Source: Beverwykella pulmonaria | Taxonomy: Eukaryota > Ascomycota > Dothideomycetes > Pleosporales > Melanommataceae | DNA: 64,000 nt | Assembly: GCA_001599595.1 (NCBI GenBank) | Contig: BCHH01000012.1 | Span: forward strand, 417,121-481,120 | Direction: 5' to 3' | In this document: in pieces, positions 32,565 to 44,706 of the stretch | Layout: the number at the start of each line of letters is the position of its first letter | Position numbering within the stretch: the stretch's first letter is position 1 | Position numbers and translations under genes: made by a program | Notes under the pieces: model-generated | What the model saw: the letters and a program-made list of their open reading frames with translations, nothing else | Databases searched by the model: none | Told to the model about the DNA's origin: nothing

Positions 32565-33993
32565 ATGGCGGACTCTACCGCGGTAAAAATAGCCATTATA
32601 GGCGCGGGTACGTTGTGTGTCTTGTCTCGTTATCGCCTCATGTCCTTCCCTCTCGTCTGTCGAATCCCCACTCCCATCCCGCCCTAACAGCATGGCAGGA
32701 ATGGGTGGGCTAGCCAGCGCCCTCGCCCTCGCCAAATCGGGACATACCTCCATCACCGTCTACGAAACAGCGCCCGGTCTCGGTTTTGTCGGCGCAGGCA
32801 TCCAGCTCGCGCCTAACATGGCTCGCATCCTCGACCGTCTAGGATGCTGGGCGCAAATCGCGTCCGAGGCGGTGCAGTGCGGCGAGACAAGCATCCGAGA
32901 GGGCTCGTCCGATCAGGAATTGGGCCACGTGAAGCTCGACTATGTCCAGAAGACGTACGGGTATCCGCACATGGTCGGCCACCGCGCGAGTCTGGCTGGC
33001 GCCATGTATGAGGGGTGCTTAAAGGAGCCGGGCATCACGTTTGCACTGGGAAACACCATATCCGACGTCAAGTTCTCGCCCAAACCGAGCTTCCACGTGA
33101 CGCCAACCCAGGGGGGAGAGCCGCATCGCGTGGAATGCGATGTGCTGCTCGGCTGCGACGGCGTGAAGAGCAGCACGCGTGTTGCCATGTTGAGAGAGCT
33201 GGGCGAGACCGCAGATGCAAAGGACACCGGCCAGGCCGCCTACCGCATCATGCTCACCCGCGACCAGATGAAGCATGACCCCGAGCTGCTCGCCCTGCTC
33301 GACGCCGATAGAGTGACGCGATGGATCGGCGAAAAGCGGCACATTATTGCGTATCCGATTGACAGCAAGAACATCTACAACATCTCCACTGCACAGCCCG
33401 ACGTCAATTTCGCGGGCGCAGCGAACGCAACCTACACCACCAAAGGTTCCAAATCCGCTATGCTGCAAGTCTATGGCGATTTCTGTCCCATGATACACAG
33501 GATGTTGGATCTGGTCCCAGAGGGCGAGGTGGTAGAATGGAAGCTGAGAACCCATGACCCGCTCAGCACCTGGGTGCACGGCTCGACTGCTCTGGTCGGC
33601 GATGCGTGCCACCCCACACTTCCACATCTAGCACAAGGCGCCGCCCAAGCCATCGAAGACGCTGCTGTTCTTGGCGTCACGCTATCCCCGAAGCGAATCG
33701 CGGACAGAAAGCCAGAGACAATCCACAAGGCTTTGAAGATATACGAAAAAGTGCGCAAGGACAGAGCCGAGGCACTTGTGGAATTGGCGGCGGAAAACGG
33801 ACGAAGTATGCATCTCGGCACTGGTAAGGCGAAGGAGGAGCGCGACAAGATCTTTGCGGCGCTGAAGACAGGCAAAGGGCCTGTGCCGGATAAGTGGGCG
33901 GATGCAGATGTGCAGAAGATGATATATGGCCTGGATATAGTGGAGGAGGCTGAGAAGGCATGTAAAGAAGAGGGTTTCCTTGCCAAACTGTAA
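32565..33993 (+). CDS. Salicylate hydroxylase-like FAD-dependent monooxygenase
   Basis: Two exons, 32565-32607 and 32699-33993, give 445 aa. The first exon ends inside the FAD motif: AIIGAG joins GMGGLASALALAKSG, a good GxGxxG Rossmann start. Further motifs are LGCDGVKSSTR (the DG motif of this class) and GDACHPTLPHLAQGAAQAIE (the second FAD-binding GD motif). Together they place it in the group A aromatic hydroxylases, near salicylate 1-monooxygenase and 6-hydroxynicotinate monooxygenases. It would hydroxylate an aromatic acid with NAD(P)H and O2 in the cytosol. The neighbouring divergent tannase suits a role in phenolic acid use. The exact substrate is not shown by the sequence. Confidence 0.9.
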
Positions 33994-35043
33994 GTGAATT
34001 CCAAAGTCCGGGGTAGAAGTGTCTGATGATTTTCTTTCAGGGACTCTTAGATTTCGTTTCCGTTGGGTCGTTTGGAGTCGTGGCAGAATTCCACTGTATC
34101 ACCACTCCCTACTCCTGCATGTTATACTGTTACCACTGTTGCCGAGTCGATACCATATGTAGATGAAAGGAAACTCCCTAAATTAAAAGGACAATGTACA
34201 TACATAATCTTCAAACGGTGCATATATTTTGATATAAGCAGCTTTTACTGAGAGCTGATGCTTCGATCCATTGTTATATATTGAGATAGAGCTGGGCTAT
34301 TCTCTTCCTCCTCGAAGATGATTGTCATGGAACGATTCACACACTACAGAGAGATTCGCGATATTTGAGTGTGCATTCGCCTTTGGACCTTGATTGTTGA
34401 CAGGAAAGGGGCAAGTGTTGCTGTAGTCAAGGCTCGTCTGCGAATGCTCACTAGAAAGGAAGTGACTATCGCCGTTATGCAGGGCCTCTTGACGAAAAGA
34501 CTGTTGTGATGTTTCGACTCGGCGCTCGCAAATCTTTGATACGAATTTGGTGGACTGATTGTATTAATCGGGTCGGGGTAGAGTACACAAGAAATATTAG
34601 GTTTCAGTGAATCTCGATCATGTAGTGCATATTCGACGTAGGTGTAGTGTGCGAATGATGCATCAAAGCAAAAAGCAAGAGAGAGGAATGAACTATTCAG
34701 TCCAACTTGTAGTGCTCGTTGTTGTTACTGCGGGGTGTGCGTTAAAAGGATTCGTATCTTACGCGGAGTTTCAAAGTCGCCGGTGAAATTTTAAAATGAG
34801 TCAGCCTAATTCTTGATCACTTTCCGAATAGGGGCATAACTTACGATAATTTCGCTGGAATCTGTTGATCTCCTTTGTTTTATAAGGCTCATTTCCCAAG
34901 GCAGCCTTATGCCCTAAGTAGGACTTGTTTGTCCCCGTCGCTACGAATTCTCCTTTCTAGCCCATGCGACGGTTTGTTTTTGAAGACTGAACTTCGACTT
35001 AAGTCTCGACACACCGGAAAGTGCGGGACAAGCTGTGTTGCTG
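33994..35043. other. Intergenic, no supported gene
   Basis: This holds the 3' flank of the monooxygenase and the promoter of the regulator starting at 35044. Between 34170 and 34310 it is AT-rich. Nothing else is recognised. Confidence 0.35.
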
Positions 35044-36891
35044 ATGCCGATGTCATCCTTATATTCAGTCCCACGAACAAAAGCGTGCCAAAGCTGCTGG
35101 ACAGCTAAAGCAAAATGCGAGCCGGATTTCGATTATACAAAGTGCAAGCGGTAAGTATTCATGATACGCGACTATACTTTTCCTCCGTTATTAATTGGTT
35201 ATAGGTGCAATCGTTATGGCCTAGCGTGCGTTTTGCGCGAGACGATTCCTCGCAAACGTCGCAAGCAAACCCCAAGTGATGAGGACCACAGAGAAGTGGC
35301 CCTGGATGGGAAGTCATGGAGAAGCGACACATCGGCTGATTCGGCGCCCGCATATTTGCAGCGCGAGCTAGAATTCGGGATTCAGTTCTATCGGAGTTTG
35401 CTGTCGCAGTACTTCCCATTTGTGATCTTGTCGGACACCTCCCAGGACAGCCAAAAGTTTGCCAAAGAAAAACCTTTCCTCTCGATCGTCATTGCTATGC
35501 TAGGCTGTACTCACGATCGGTCGAGGCAGCGCGCTCTCGCTGTGGAGAGTAGAAAATATCTCGCCGTGCATGTTTTCCAAGATGGAGAGAAGAGTTTGGA
35601 CCTTCTCCAGGGCTTATTGTTAAAGATACATTGGCAAGTGCCTGGACGCAGGATTCGCCATGATTCAGAACTAATCGAAGGCAGGTACCAGCTCCAGTTC
35701 GAACTGCCGAACCAGAGAAACGTCTTCATGTACCTGGCAATGGCCATGGTTGTTGATCTGGAACTGAACAAATCCCCGTTTGCGCGAAGTCGCTACAAGA
35801 ATGTTATGAAGCTTGGGGGTGCTTATGAGACATCTGTTGGCCTTGCAGATCACAATTTAGACGAGAAGCGTGCTTTTCTTGGGTGTCTCTATTTGTCTTC
35901 TGTGTACGCCGTCCGAGTCTCTCGACTCGATCTCGCTAACAAAGCCCAGTCTCTCGAAGTGTGTGACAGATATGGATGGTATCCGCTTCTCTAAACACGC
36001 CGAGCAATGTTGCGAGTATCTAGGAGGCGGTCCAATATCCTCCGACCAAGATGCGGTGCGCATGCTCCGTTTACAGCAAATCGTCGAGAGGTTCGAGACC
36101 GCTCGCAGTATGTTTTCTCAGGCACATCAGGCGAAAGGCTTGGTAATCGATGCCCAGTACTACATGTTCAGCCAGGCCAACCAAGTCCATATTATGGCGT
36201 TCGTTAATCATTGGGAAGCTGAGTTGACCAGATATTGGGCCAGCGTTCCAGATAATGAACGGACGGGTGAGATGGATCCAACCATTGGCAACCAAGAAGC
36301 TTACAGAATCCAGATCTAATGCGGGTCCAGTACGACTATGCCAGGATATGTTTATACGAGATTAGCCTCGAAGAGACTTTGTTCTCAAAAGCCGTCGACC
36401 GTGTCGAAATCTTGAAGAAGTGCGTAGCTGCTATAAAAGCATTGCACGCCACTTTCTTGCCGGTAACACAACAGCCCGCCATTATTTTGAATGTTCCGTC
36501 GCATGTGTTTTCCCAGTCGAGTCATTCAACATTCATTGCAATCCAGCTGTGCTCAGTTCGATGTGACGATTGGTCCTACAAGCTCGTAGAGCAGGAACTC
36601 AATCTGACGGGTGTCTTCGAAATTTCCATCACGAGCATCGATAACATACTAAGCTCATGTCCGGCAAATCAAATACCCGAGTTCTTTTTCCGGTGTGCTC
36701 CGTTAGGCAAAGGAATCAGAAGATGGTATGCAGAGAAGTTGACAATGTGGGAGGAAGGCGATACAACGCGGGAAGTGCGGACCGAGCATAACTTGCAGGA
36801 GCATCAAGTTGATCTGGATTTCTTAGGCCAATTCCTCGACCTGGACGACAATCTGTGGCTTCAAGACCTGTTAAGCCCTGTTGAAATCTAG
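35044..36891 (+). CDS. Zn2Cys6 fungal transcription factor
   Basis: Four exons, 35044-35150, 35205-35903, 35950-36266 and 36314-36891, give 566 aa. The start is chosen because the ATG at 35044 opens a frame directly into the zinc cluster: CQSCWTAKAKC, EPDFDYTK, then CKRCNRYGLAC after intron 1 (C-x2-C-x6-C-x8-C-x2-C-x6-C). A basic stretch RKRRKQ follows. The middle region has the fungal transcription-factor pattern RAFLGCLYLSSV-LSKCVTD MDGIRF-EQCCEYL, restored by the second intron. The third intron (36267-36313) was chosen because it is the acceptor that keeps frame. The neighbours are the tannase/monooxygenase pair upstream and an FAD-linked oxidase downstream, so it may regulate aromatic metabolism; this is inference. 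Confidence 0.82.
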
Positions 36892-38186
36892 GGAACCACG
36901 GCTTGAGACATGTTTAAGGCGACGTTAGACAGTTACTCCGGTTATTCGGCGGCCTTGAGTGAATGGCTGCTGGTGGGCTTAACTGATTATTCGGTCATCA
37001 CTCTGGATGTAAGAGCACATTGTACAAAATCAGAACGGTCGCGATGAAGTGTTGAAATCCGGGTTGGTGTTGATGAGGAAGTACGTGATAGGCTTTCGTA
37101 TTCAAACGCTCGGATCATGTGACACGTGATGTATGCGCATCAACCAGTCCCCAGCCAGGCGATTGTTTAACTTTTTTTCTAAAAATAATATTTCCAGCCA
37201 GAAGGCTTAAGCATGTACCACCTTCATTCGATAGTTGTCAGCTTCGTTCCCAGCTCGCATCCAAGTTTGAGGAAAACCTCAACACAACCACCAACCACCG
37301 ACTTTACCAACTTCTGTTTTCCAAACCTAAAGACGTCATCCTTTCTCAAATACGATTCTCTCCTCCCTAAATAGAACCGGAGCCTTGACCCCGAGTTTAG
37401 TTGCTGCGTCCGCATCCTCATCGTCTTTTGGCTGAATCCAGTTTCAGCGCGGAAATTCGTATTCGCCAATACACCTCTAGCTTCCAATGGCCAGCTCGTT
37501 GGACCAAAGCTAGAAGCTATGAGGCAGACTAGGGGCCTTTCCGGCGATACCGGCACAGTCGTTATACTTCCAAATCCAGTCTCAGAAATTTCATGTCCGG
37601 CACTCTCACTACGAGTCTCTCATCTCATGAGATATGCAGAAGGGAAGGAGTTTCTTGTTACTACTACGAGTCCACTGAGTTCCTATATAAAAACCTGCGA
37701 TCGGCACAAAAGTGTATCAATCCAAGCCTTTAAACGAGCTTCAAACCTAATTGACCCAGCCGCTCAACTCCACAACGCCTCAATACGCCAATGTGGTTAC
37801 ACGAATTTTCCCTATTCCCAACCATGGGACTCGGCTTCCATCATCATGCTTTAGCAAACTTTTAAATAACACCATCATCCAATTAAACTTCACAATCTTT
37901 ACCCACCCATCATCCTGCTGCCGAGCATTCCCGTTTACGGACTTTTGGTTTCTGATTGGGCAACGATCGACATTCAAGATGTAGTTTTCGGCTACATTTC
38001 AGCCACTATCTCTCACGTGGATGCGCTCGCATGTTGGTTTCTGGGTTTACTTTTGGGGGACGCCGAGCTGTGATCCATCTTGTATTCCGTGGACGAAAAG
38101 ATGTGCATCCACACGGAACCAGGTACTACGCGTATAAGAATAACGCTAATATTCCAGGATTTCTTGTTCACATAACTGCCGGCAAA
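36892..38186. other. 1.3-kb intergenic region
   Basis: A TATA-like CTATATAAAAAC occurs at about 37683, 500 bp ahead of the FAD-oxidase start. Overlapping short reading frames have no domain. No gene supported. Confidence 0.35.
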
Positions 38187-39938
38187 ATGGTCTCCTCTTC
38201 AGGCATCTGGCTTTCGCTCGTTTCAGCTTCATGCTACTGTACTCTTGTTTATGCTGCGTTACCGGATAAGAACGTAATATTGACCAAATTGAAACAAAAC
38301 GGAGCTTGTGTAAGTCAATTTTCACGCAGGTTCTCGTGCATGGAGAGAATCATTGAGCGCTTAGGTTACATATAGACGGGCTGACACGTAGTTTTAGTGT
38401 AGTGCACTGAACTACTTCCTACCTGGAAAGGTGCACTTCAACATCCTCACCGACCTTGGATATCAGTCTTCCCAGTCATCGTTCTGGTCTGCCCAGGAGC
38501 AAAGTTTACATCCAACGTGCATTATAGTTCCTACTAGTACTCAGAATGTTTCTGTGGCAGTCACTATTCTCGACATCGGTTTCCAAGAGAATATACAAGG
38601 ATGTCACTTCGCTGTTAGAAGCGCTGGGTAAAATAAGCATGCACTGTTCAACTTAAGAGTACGATTGACTGAAGTACAGACACACGCCCAACGCTGGTTC
38701 GGCGAACATTGATGGCGGAGTCACCATAGATCTTCAGAGTATGAACGAAGTAACTGTTTCAAGTGATCAGAATATTGTCAGCATTGGACCTGGAAACCGG
38801 TGGGGAAATGTTTATTCAACTCTAGATCCCCTCAACCTTGCAATGGTTGGTGGCCGCGTGTTTCCCGTTGGCGTTGGCGGCTTGGTTACAGGAGGTATGT
38901 GCCAAAATCCTCCCATCACAGACGAGGTTAACTGGTTCAGGCGGTATATCATTTTTCTCGGGCCGATACGGTTTCGCCTGTGACAATATTCAAACCTACG
39001 AAGTTGTGCTCGCCAACGGTACCATCACCACCGCCAGTAGCAATACCAACCCTTCCCTCTTCAAAGCGCTTAAAGGGGGCTCCAACAACTTTGGTATTGT
39101 AACTCGCTTCGACGCCAAACTGTTCCAGCAAAGCGCTTTCTGGGGCGGCGTCATTTTCCAGCCCATCACCAACAAAAACGCCGTATTCGAGTTCATTTCC
39201 AATCTTACCGTCAGCGCGACATATGACCCATACGTGGCGTTCATTGCAGGATTCGCCTGGGCAGAAGGCATAAATATCATCTCCCACAACACCGAATACA
39301 CAAACGGCGATGTGGCATGGCCGCCACCAGCCTTCAAACCGCTCGACGACATGCCCAAGATCTCGACCACGGTCCGAAAAGACAAGATCTCGAGTTTCGC
39401 CACCGAAATCGAGACATCACTGGCGCTAACTAACTCGCACAACAATCTCTTTTTGACGCTCACATTTGTCAATAAGCCGGGAGTGGCACAGGACTTCATG
39501 AACGAGGTATATCAGCTTTCCGATGCTGTGGCTACGGAACTACTCACGGTTGTTGGGATCGTTTTCACGTTCACGCTGCAGCCTATGCCGTACTCGATGT
39601 ACTCCAAATCCGCAGCGACAGGCGGAAATGTGCTTGGTCTCGACCGCTTCCAAGACGACCTCATTAACCTCTTGTATACGGTATCGTGGACTCTGCCGAC
39701 GGATAATGCGAGGGTGGAGGCAGCGATGCAGGAGCTGGAGCAAGCAGTTGTGGCGAAACAGAACGAAATGGGTGTCTTCAATGAGTTTGTGTATTTGAAT
39801 TATGCCGCGAGTTGGCAAGACCCAATTCAAGGATACGGGGCGGCGAATGTGGCGTTTATGAAGAGCGTGAGTAAGAGCTATGATCCTACTGGCGTGTTTC
39901 AGAAGGGGGTTCCGGGAGGGTTTAAACTGGGGACTTGA
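38187..39938 (+). CDS. Secreted FAD-linked oxidase (berberine-bridge-enzyme-like, FAD_binding_4)
   Basis: Four exons, 38187-38309, 38398-38627, 38680-38894 and 38941-39938, give 521 aa. The N-terminus is a signal peptide (residues 1-23, LVSASCYCTLVYA). Exon 2/3 junction creates GGHTPNAGSANIDGGVTIDL; its His is the expected site of covalent FAD attachment. Exon 3/4 junction gives VGVGGLVTGGGISFFSGRYG. The second flavin-linking Cys of true berberine-bridge enzymes is replaced in this segment, so FAD is probably bound by one bond. GGSNNFGIVTRFDAKLF is also conserved. The C-terminal BBE block is short (PTGVFQKGVPGGFKL). It would oxidise an alcohol or sugar or carry out a coupling reaction outside the cell. 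Convergent with the esterase gene downstream. Confidence 0.9.
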
Positions 39939-40083
39939 TGAACTGTAGGAAGGATCAATATGTGAGGTAGGTACATTGATAAGGCTAGTCGATGGACTTT
40001 TTAGGAATTCTCAACCTGTCGAGGTTCGTCTCCAAAATTTCTGAGTCCATAATAGTACTCCTGTTCCTGTGCTCACAACTACT

Positions 40084-42086
40084 TCAAAGATGCAGTTTTC
40101 TCAACCCCAACGTCTTCCAAACTTCGCACCTCTCTCTATCCACTATCATACCCCACTTCCCCTTCCCATCAATCCCAAACCCCATAACATCCTCTCCCTC
40201 CGCCTTCTCTTCAAGCTTCGCCCAACTCCCCAGCGGTGCTTGCTGTGGATCTTTCACAAAATTAGCCCAGGCACGACGCATAGCGTCTGATAGTTCTATT
40301 TGCGCCGTTTCTGTGGTGTTGTTATAGGAGGAGAAGACAATAGGGACTTCAGAGGCGTGGTACGCGCCCTGGTATTTTTCTGGCCATGTAGGCCATTGAG
40401 CGCGTGTGTTGGTGAAGGACGCGCTGAAGAGGTAGCGGTATGTAGGGTTGTGTTTGGCGGATGTTTCGGCATACCACACCGTTGGCTAATTGCATTTTCA
40501 TCAGCTTAGACAGATCTTCTGTAAGCTCAAAGAAGAATGGAGAGAGGGCATGACTTGCGCAGTGGAAAAACCAATCCGTCTGAATCTGCTGCAGCCTCGT
40601 CTGATTATCCATCATACTCCCCCCTAGCGGATACGCATCGAGCACCACCTTCTTCAACATTTCCATCTCCGGGAAGTAAGTATCGAAATACGCATCTGTA
40701 TCATTGTCAAAGCTAACGGTGTAAATGCCTCCATCCTGTGTGTTTGAGCCTAGCATAACAGGCACATCGGCGATATCTCCAGCTTCAAGACGAAGTCTCG
40801 GGTCCGAAACCGTAGTGATGTTATCGCAGGCATGCGCGAACGAAATATTCGTGTTCTTTTCTTGAGCATCTTTGATTTGTTGTGCGGTGCGCTCATTCTG
40901 CACACAGTTGAACTTTTCCGCTTCATCGCCAGTGCAGTCCAGATCCACTGTTAAATTATCCCAAGCGCTGTAATCTTCGTTATTGCAGTTAGCAAACGGA
41001 AGATATGCGTACACCCCGCTCTGCATAATCGCAGCGCGGAACGGTCGTGGAACGCCTGAAGCATAGCTCGTTAGCAATAAGCCGACAGCGAAACCACCTG
41101 CTGACTCGCCAGCAACGGTAACGTGGGATGCGTTGCCGCCGAAGTGATGGATGTTGTCCTGCACCCACTGGAGGCCTGCTCTTTGGTCGAGCAGCGCGAC
41201 ATTCCGCTCTGTGAGATTGGTAATTGTTGGCGATATAGGCAGTCCGAATGCTACGTCCTCAGTTAGTCGGTATCCTCCTCATGACAGTGGTGACATTTAC
41301 CATTTATCCGATAGTTGACGCTGACAACAATTACATCTTCCAGGCCTGCAAAGTGCGAGCCATCATACCAATGATGTCCCGCGTGTCCAAACTTCCAGGC
41401 CCCGCCGTATATCCAGTACAAAACAGGATACGAAGGTGCATCGATGTCCCAAGCTTTCTTCGGTGCGAAGACGTTGATGAAGAGACAGTCTTCGTCTTCG
41501 TTGCTGGGAGGTGGGTTGTTGAAGACTGCTTCTGTGAAGTTGCGTTTGGAGAGGGGAGCTAGTTTAAAGATCAGAGTTGGGTTCTTCTGAAGTTGTTTAG
41601 GGGGGGATACAGACCAAAGACTTGTATACACGAGTTGCCAAACTCCTTTGTGTCTCGTGTCGTCCAGTTCACCGGTGCCTGCGGTGGCGCAAAACGCAAT
41701 GAACCTGTTGGAGCCGCAGCGTAGGGGATACCGAGGAACTTGTTCACGGCTACCGAACCGGTTGGCAATGCGATGTTCGTTGTTGTGCCGATGATTTTGC
41801 CAGCATTGATCGTTGCAGTTGGTATCGCGCTCAAGGCACCGTCATACACTTTCGAATGGTTGCCTCCCTTTACACATGCTACAGTAACACCTACCACAAT
41901 GATTGCATGTAATAAAAGAAATATGGCTATTCGTAACGATATTCTCCTCCTCTTCCTTCCCTCCTTCGCTGTCCTATTTGAAACCTGAGCGTTCGCATCC
42001 TGCCGCAATAAGGGAAGATAATTCGGTGGGGCAGTGCTGGATTCTTTCTCTGACCGTTCCACTCTCTGTAACGGGGACTTGGCCAT
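40084..42086 (-). CDS. Membrane-anchored type-B carboxylesterase, apparently frameshifted
   Basis: Exon 1 starts at 42086 and encodes a basic N-terminus followed by one membrane segment ([19 protein letters not shown]), then [17 protein letters not shown]. Intron 1 is probably 41614-41559 (other donors are possible); intron 2 is 41300-41251. Exon 2 has [11 protein letters not shown] and exon 3 has GESAGG with the catalytic Ser and SNTQDGG near the catalytic Glu. After ...MKMQLANG at about 40485 the homology continues in another frame ([20 protein letters not shown] and [12 protein letters not shown], which carries the catalytic His). No acceptor/donor pair joins these frames. A 2-bp loss or 1-bp gain at 40479-40485 is most likely; it could be real or a sequencing error. 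Unrepaired, the product would end soon after, lacking the catalytic His. Confidence 0.75.
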
Positions 42087-42363
42087 GGGGGGACTTAAGG
42101 CTTGAACGATTGTGGCTAGCTTTGCTGTGAGCGATTACAGTGGAGAAGGCGACCGTGCATACGAGATGATGACGCATTGTGAGCACCGGACATGATGAGA
42201 TGTTAACCTACAAACCAAGTAGATGGACAGAGGTGGTGTTCAAGGTATAGAGTCATTGGCGATATTCTTGACGTTCAACGGGTCAGATATCGCATATAAG
42301 AAATTCGACGCCCGGCGTCAATATTGATTAATTTACTAACTCATATTTGGCCTAGCGCAAGGT
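42087..42363. other. Short intergenic region before a transposon
   Basis: It holds the presumed esterase promoter. Nothing else is seen up to the TA at 42364-42365 that borders the Tc1/mariner element. Confidence 0.35.
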
Positions 42364-42365
42364 TA

Positions 42366-43733
42366 CAGTCGCGTTGCAAAAGTCTCCCGACACTTTATTT
42401 TTACCCGAAAATCGACGAACATCACCCTGAGCTCCTAAGCATATAAAAACCTCCCTGTATCGTATTTATATATAGAAGTATCCTGTTTCTGCTAATTAAA
42501 GGTCCCCCAGAGCTTAATATTTTGTTTGCCAGCCCTTTGATTTTCGTACAGCGTCTATTCAGCAGGGCATAGAGTAAATGAGGGTCCTGATCAGTGAATT
42601 GGGTATCAGCTTCCACGCCTCTTGAATTGCCGCCCTGAGGGCCTCCCAATCACTTTCTGCTTTGCCCATTGTAATAAGCTTAGGATAGAGCTTGTGTATA
42701 AGCTTTTTGAGGGCCCACTATATGTGCTCAATTAGGTTGAGGTCAGGTAAGTAGGGAGGCCATTCCATCACCCATATGCCATGGGACTCAAGAAACTCTT
42801 TGACAATTTTTGAGCAGTGTATAGGGGCGTTGTCCTGCATAAAAATTTGCCCTAGTAGGTAATAAGGCAATAGTCCTTTCTCTAAAGTCGCAATGTACAA
42901 TTTCCCTAAGTAACCTTTCTTAGGGGCGTCTAGATAGCGTTCCATAATAATTAATTCACTCCTTCCAACCCTCCTATTAGGGGTCACCCAGATCACCCCC
43001 TATATTATTTGCGACAATTGCCGTAAGGTAGATTTCTCTGTAATCATCTTAGGGTTGTATTTCTCATGCGCGTACCTAAAACACCACTTAGCTTCCTGTC
43101 CTAAACCGCGTTCTATTAAACACTCATCAGAGAACTTAACAGTCCTGCGGCGCTAGTTAAAGTGACAATATGCTCTCTAGAAGCGGAGGCGTAGAATTGC
43201 ATGCGCGCGTTTTAATTTAGGTTAAGTAGCACACTAGTAATTAATTAGGCCTTGTTTCCTAAGTGCGTGATAGAGGGTGGTTTAATAGGGGGTCTTTAAC
43301 CACGTTGGGGTAGTGTTTTGAAGCCCTGCATCTTCAATAAGATCTAAGTAGGTAATCTTTGGATTTCCGCGTACAATCCTGCGTATAGATCTTTTCTCCC
43401 AAACATCTATTACCAGGGGACGCCCTAATCTAGGCAAGCTCTTTAAAGTGTGTTCTTTTTTCCACCTATTAATTGTGTCGTAAATCATACTTCGGTTAAC
43501 GCGAAACTCCCCCGCCAGCACCCCAGGTTTAACACCACTCTCCCACTTAGAAATAATAGCAGATCGCGATGCAATCGATAATTCACCATCGGGCACGCGA
43601 TTTCCGCTAATTGCTGCGCCAAAAGAGCGTGGTCGAGGCATGTTGTGGCTGTTTGAAAGTAACGTGTTGATTTCGCGTTCATGAAATGGTGGGGGTAAAA
43701 ATAAAGTGTCGGGAGACTTTTGCACTAGTACTG
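42366..43733 (-). mobile_element. Tc1/mariner-type DNA transposon, degenerate
   Basis: The ends are near-perfect inverted repeats of about 43 bp. Each begins CAGT, then five diverged bases, then TGCAAAAGTCTCCCGACACT and TTTATTTTTACCC. TA dinucleotides at 42364-42365 and 43734-43735 flank the element, the target duplication of this superfamily. The length is about 1.37 kb, right for a single transposase gene. The interior carries a transposase in minus orientation, listed separately, which is dead. Confidence 0.92.
42570..43641 (-). pseudogene. Tc1-type transposase, RIP-degraded
   Basis: The ATG at 43641 opens a good N-terminal helix-turn-helix part (MPRPRSFGAAI, SKWESGVKPGVLAGEFRVNR, IYDTINRWK, LPRLGRPLVI). 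A stop follows near 43284. Downstream the reading frame still shows the DDE core: FSDE, FMQDNAPIHCSK and WPPYLPDLNLIEHI. Several in-frame TAG stops fall where the family has Trp (for example after IEHI and in the LRF-stop-RAYCHFN-stop-RR segment). TGG to TAG is a TpG to TpA change on this strand (CpA to TpA on the other), the RIP pattern. The element cannot make a full transposase. Confidence 0.85.
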
Positions 43734-44706
43734 TAGCCGCCTCCGTCTGTACACTGAAAAGTGTGTTTGTCCAATTCAACCACAACACTAAAATGATTCT
43801 CGAGACATGTATCCTTTTTCATGCGCTTAAGACCAATAGCGTTTCCTCTCAGATTTGTTCTACCCTTGTGTCTCGAATCAAGGCCGTCACTCTCAACGAC
43901 AAGCACTACTCACAGCGCCACAACACTGTACGAACATGAGAAACACAAACACCATCGATTCCAAGCATTCCCTCAATTCAGAAAATTCGATCACTCGCTA
44001 TATGTGCCATTTATAATGCCTTGTGGTGTGAGACATGTTCCTGTACTTGCATCTTCTCTCATTCCGCAGGCTAGAGGCACCGCAATTAGACAAACTTTCC
44101 AGTATTTAAGACTTTATTCAGTGCACCCAAACTTATGACTACAATTCAGAAGAGGAGTCTGTTCAGACCAAGATGCACGCATGTCTAACAGCTCAATCAT
44201 GTTATAATCCCAGTGTGATATCACGCCAAAAACGTAGGATATGTTGCGCTTCAGGGCCGTCCATAGAACCGCAGCGACGACCGCTGTATATTCATCCTGT
44301 AGGCCTTCATCACTTGTAAAACACAGTTAGAGGCAATTTCATTCTTGTAGTTCAATCTTGTTCACAGTTCTATAATCCGGCAGAAGGTTTGAAGAGTATG
44401 ACTTGAAAGGTAGAGACCTGAAGTCACAAATACATGAAACTACACGTGCCTTCAAGGCTTCTTGGCTTATAGCGATATTTCGGAAGCACTAAAGTATGAG
44501 ATCCGTTTGTTGCGCGAGTCTACCCCGCAACCACAACCCGTAAGAAGGTGACATAGCCGCTGCGGGGAAACTCAAACTCGAGTCGCTATTTCGATCAATC
44601 ATGTCTTGTTCCCGATGCTTTTAACGCATAGTTCATTTATCCGTTCTTCATCTTTTCTTCATTTTGTCTTCAACTTAAGAAAAGAAGAGCACCGACTTGA
44701 AACACA
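43734..44706. other. Intergenic, no supported gene
   Basis: Between the transposon and the dehydrogenase. Short frames without domain. The last 100 bases are pyrimidine-rich (TTCTTCATCTTTTCTTC), a usual fungal promoter feature. Confidence 0.35.

Noticed and set aside
31773..32756. 327-codon minus-strand open frame between tannase and monooxygenase
   Set aside because: It overlaps the start of a clearly real gene on the other strand, has no domain, low complexity and Arg/Pro-rich composition typical of antisense of GC-rich DNA.
40486..40650. An intron to join the two esterase frames
   Set aside because: The only acceptor that fits (40486) would need a donor near 40645, which would delete conserved esterase residues; all nearer donors have the wrong phase.
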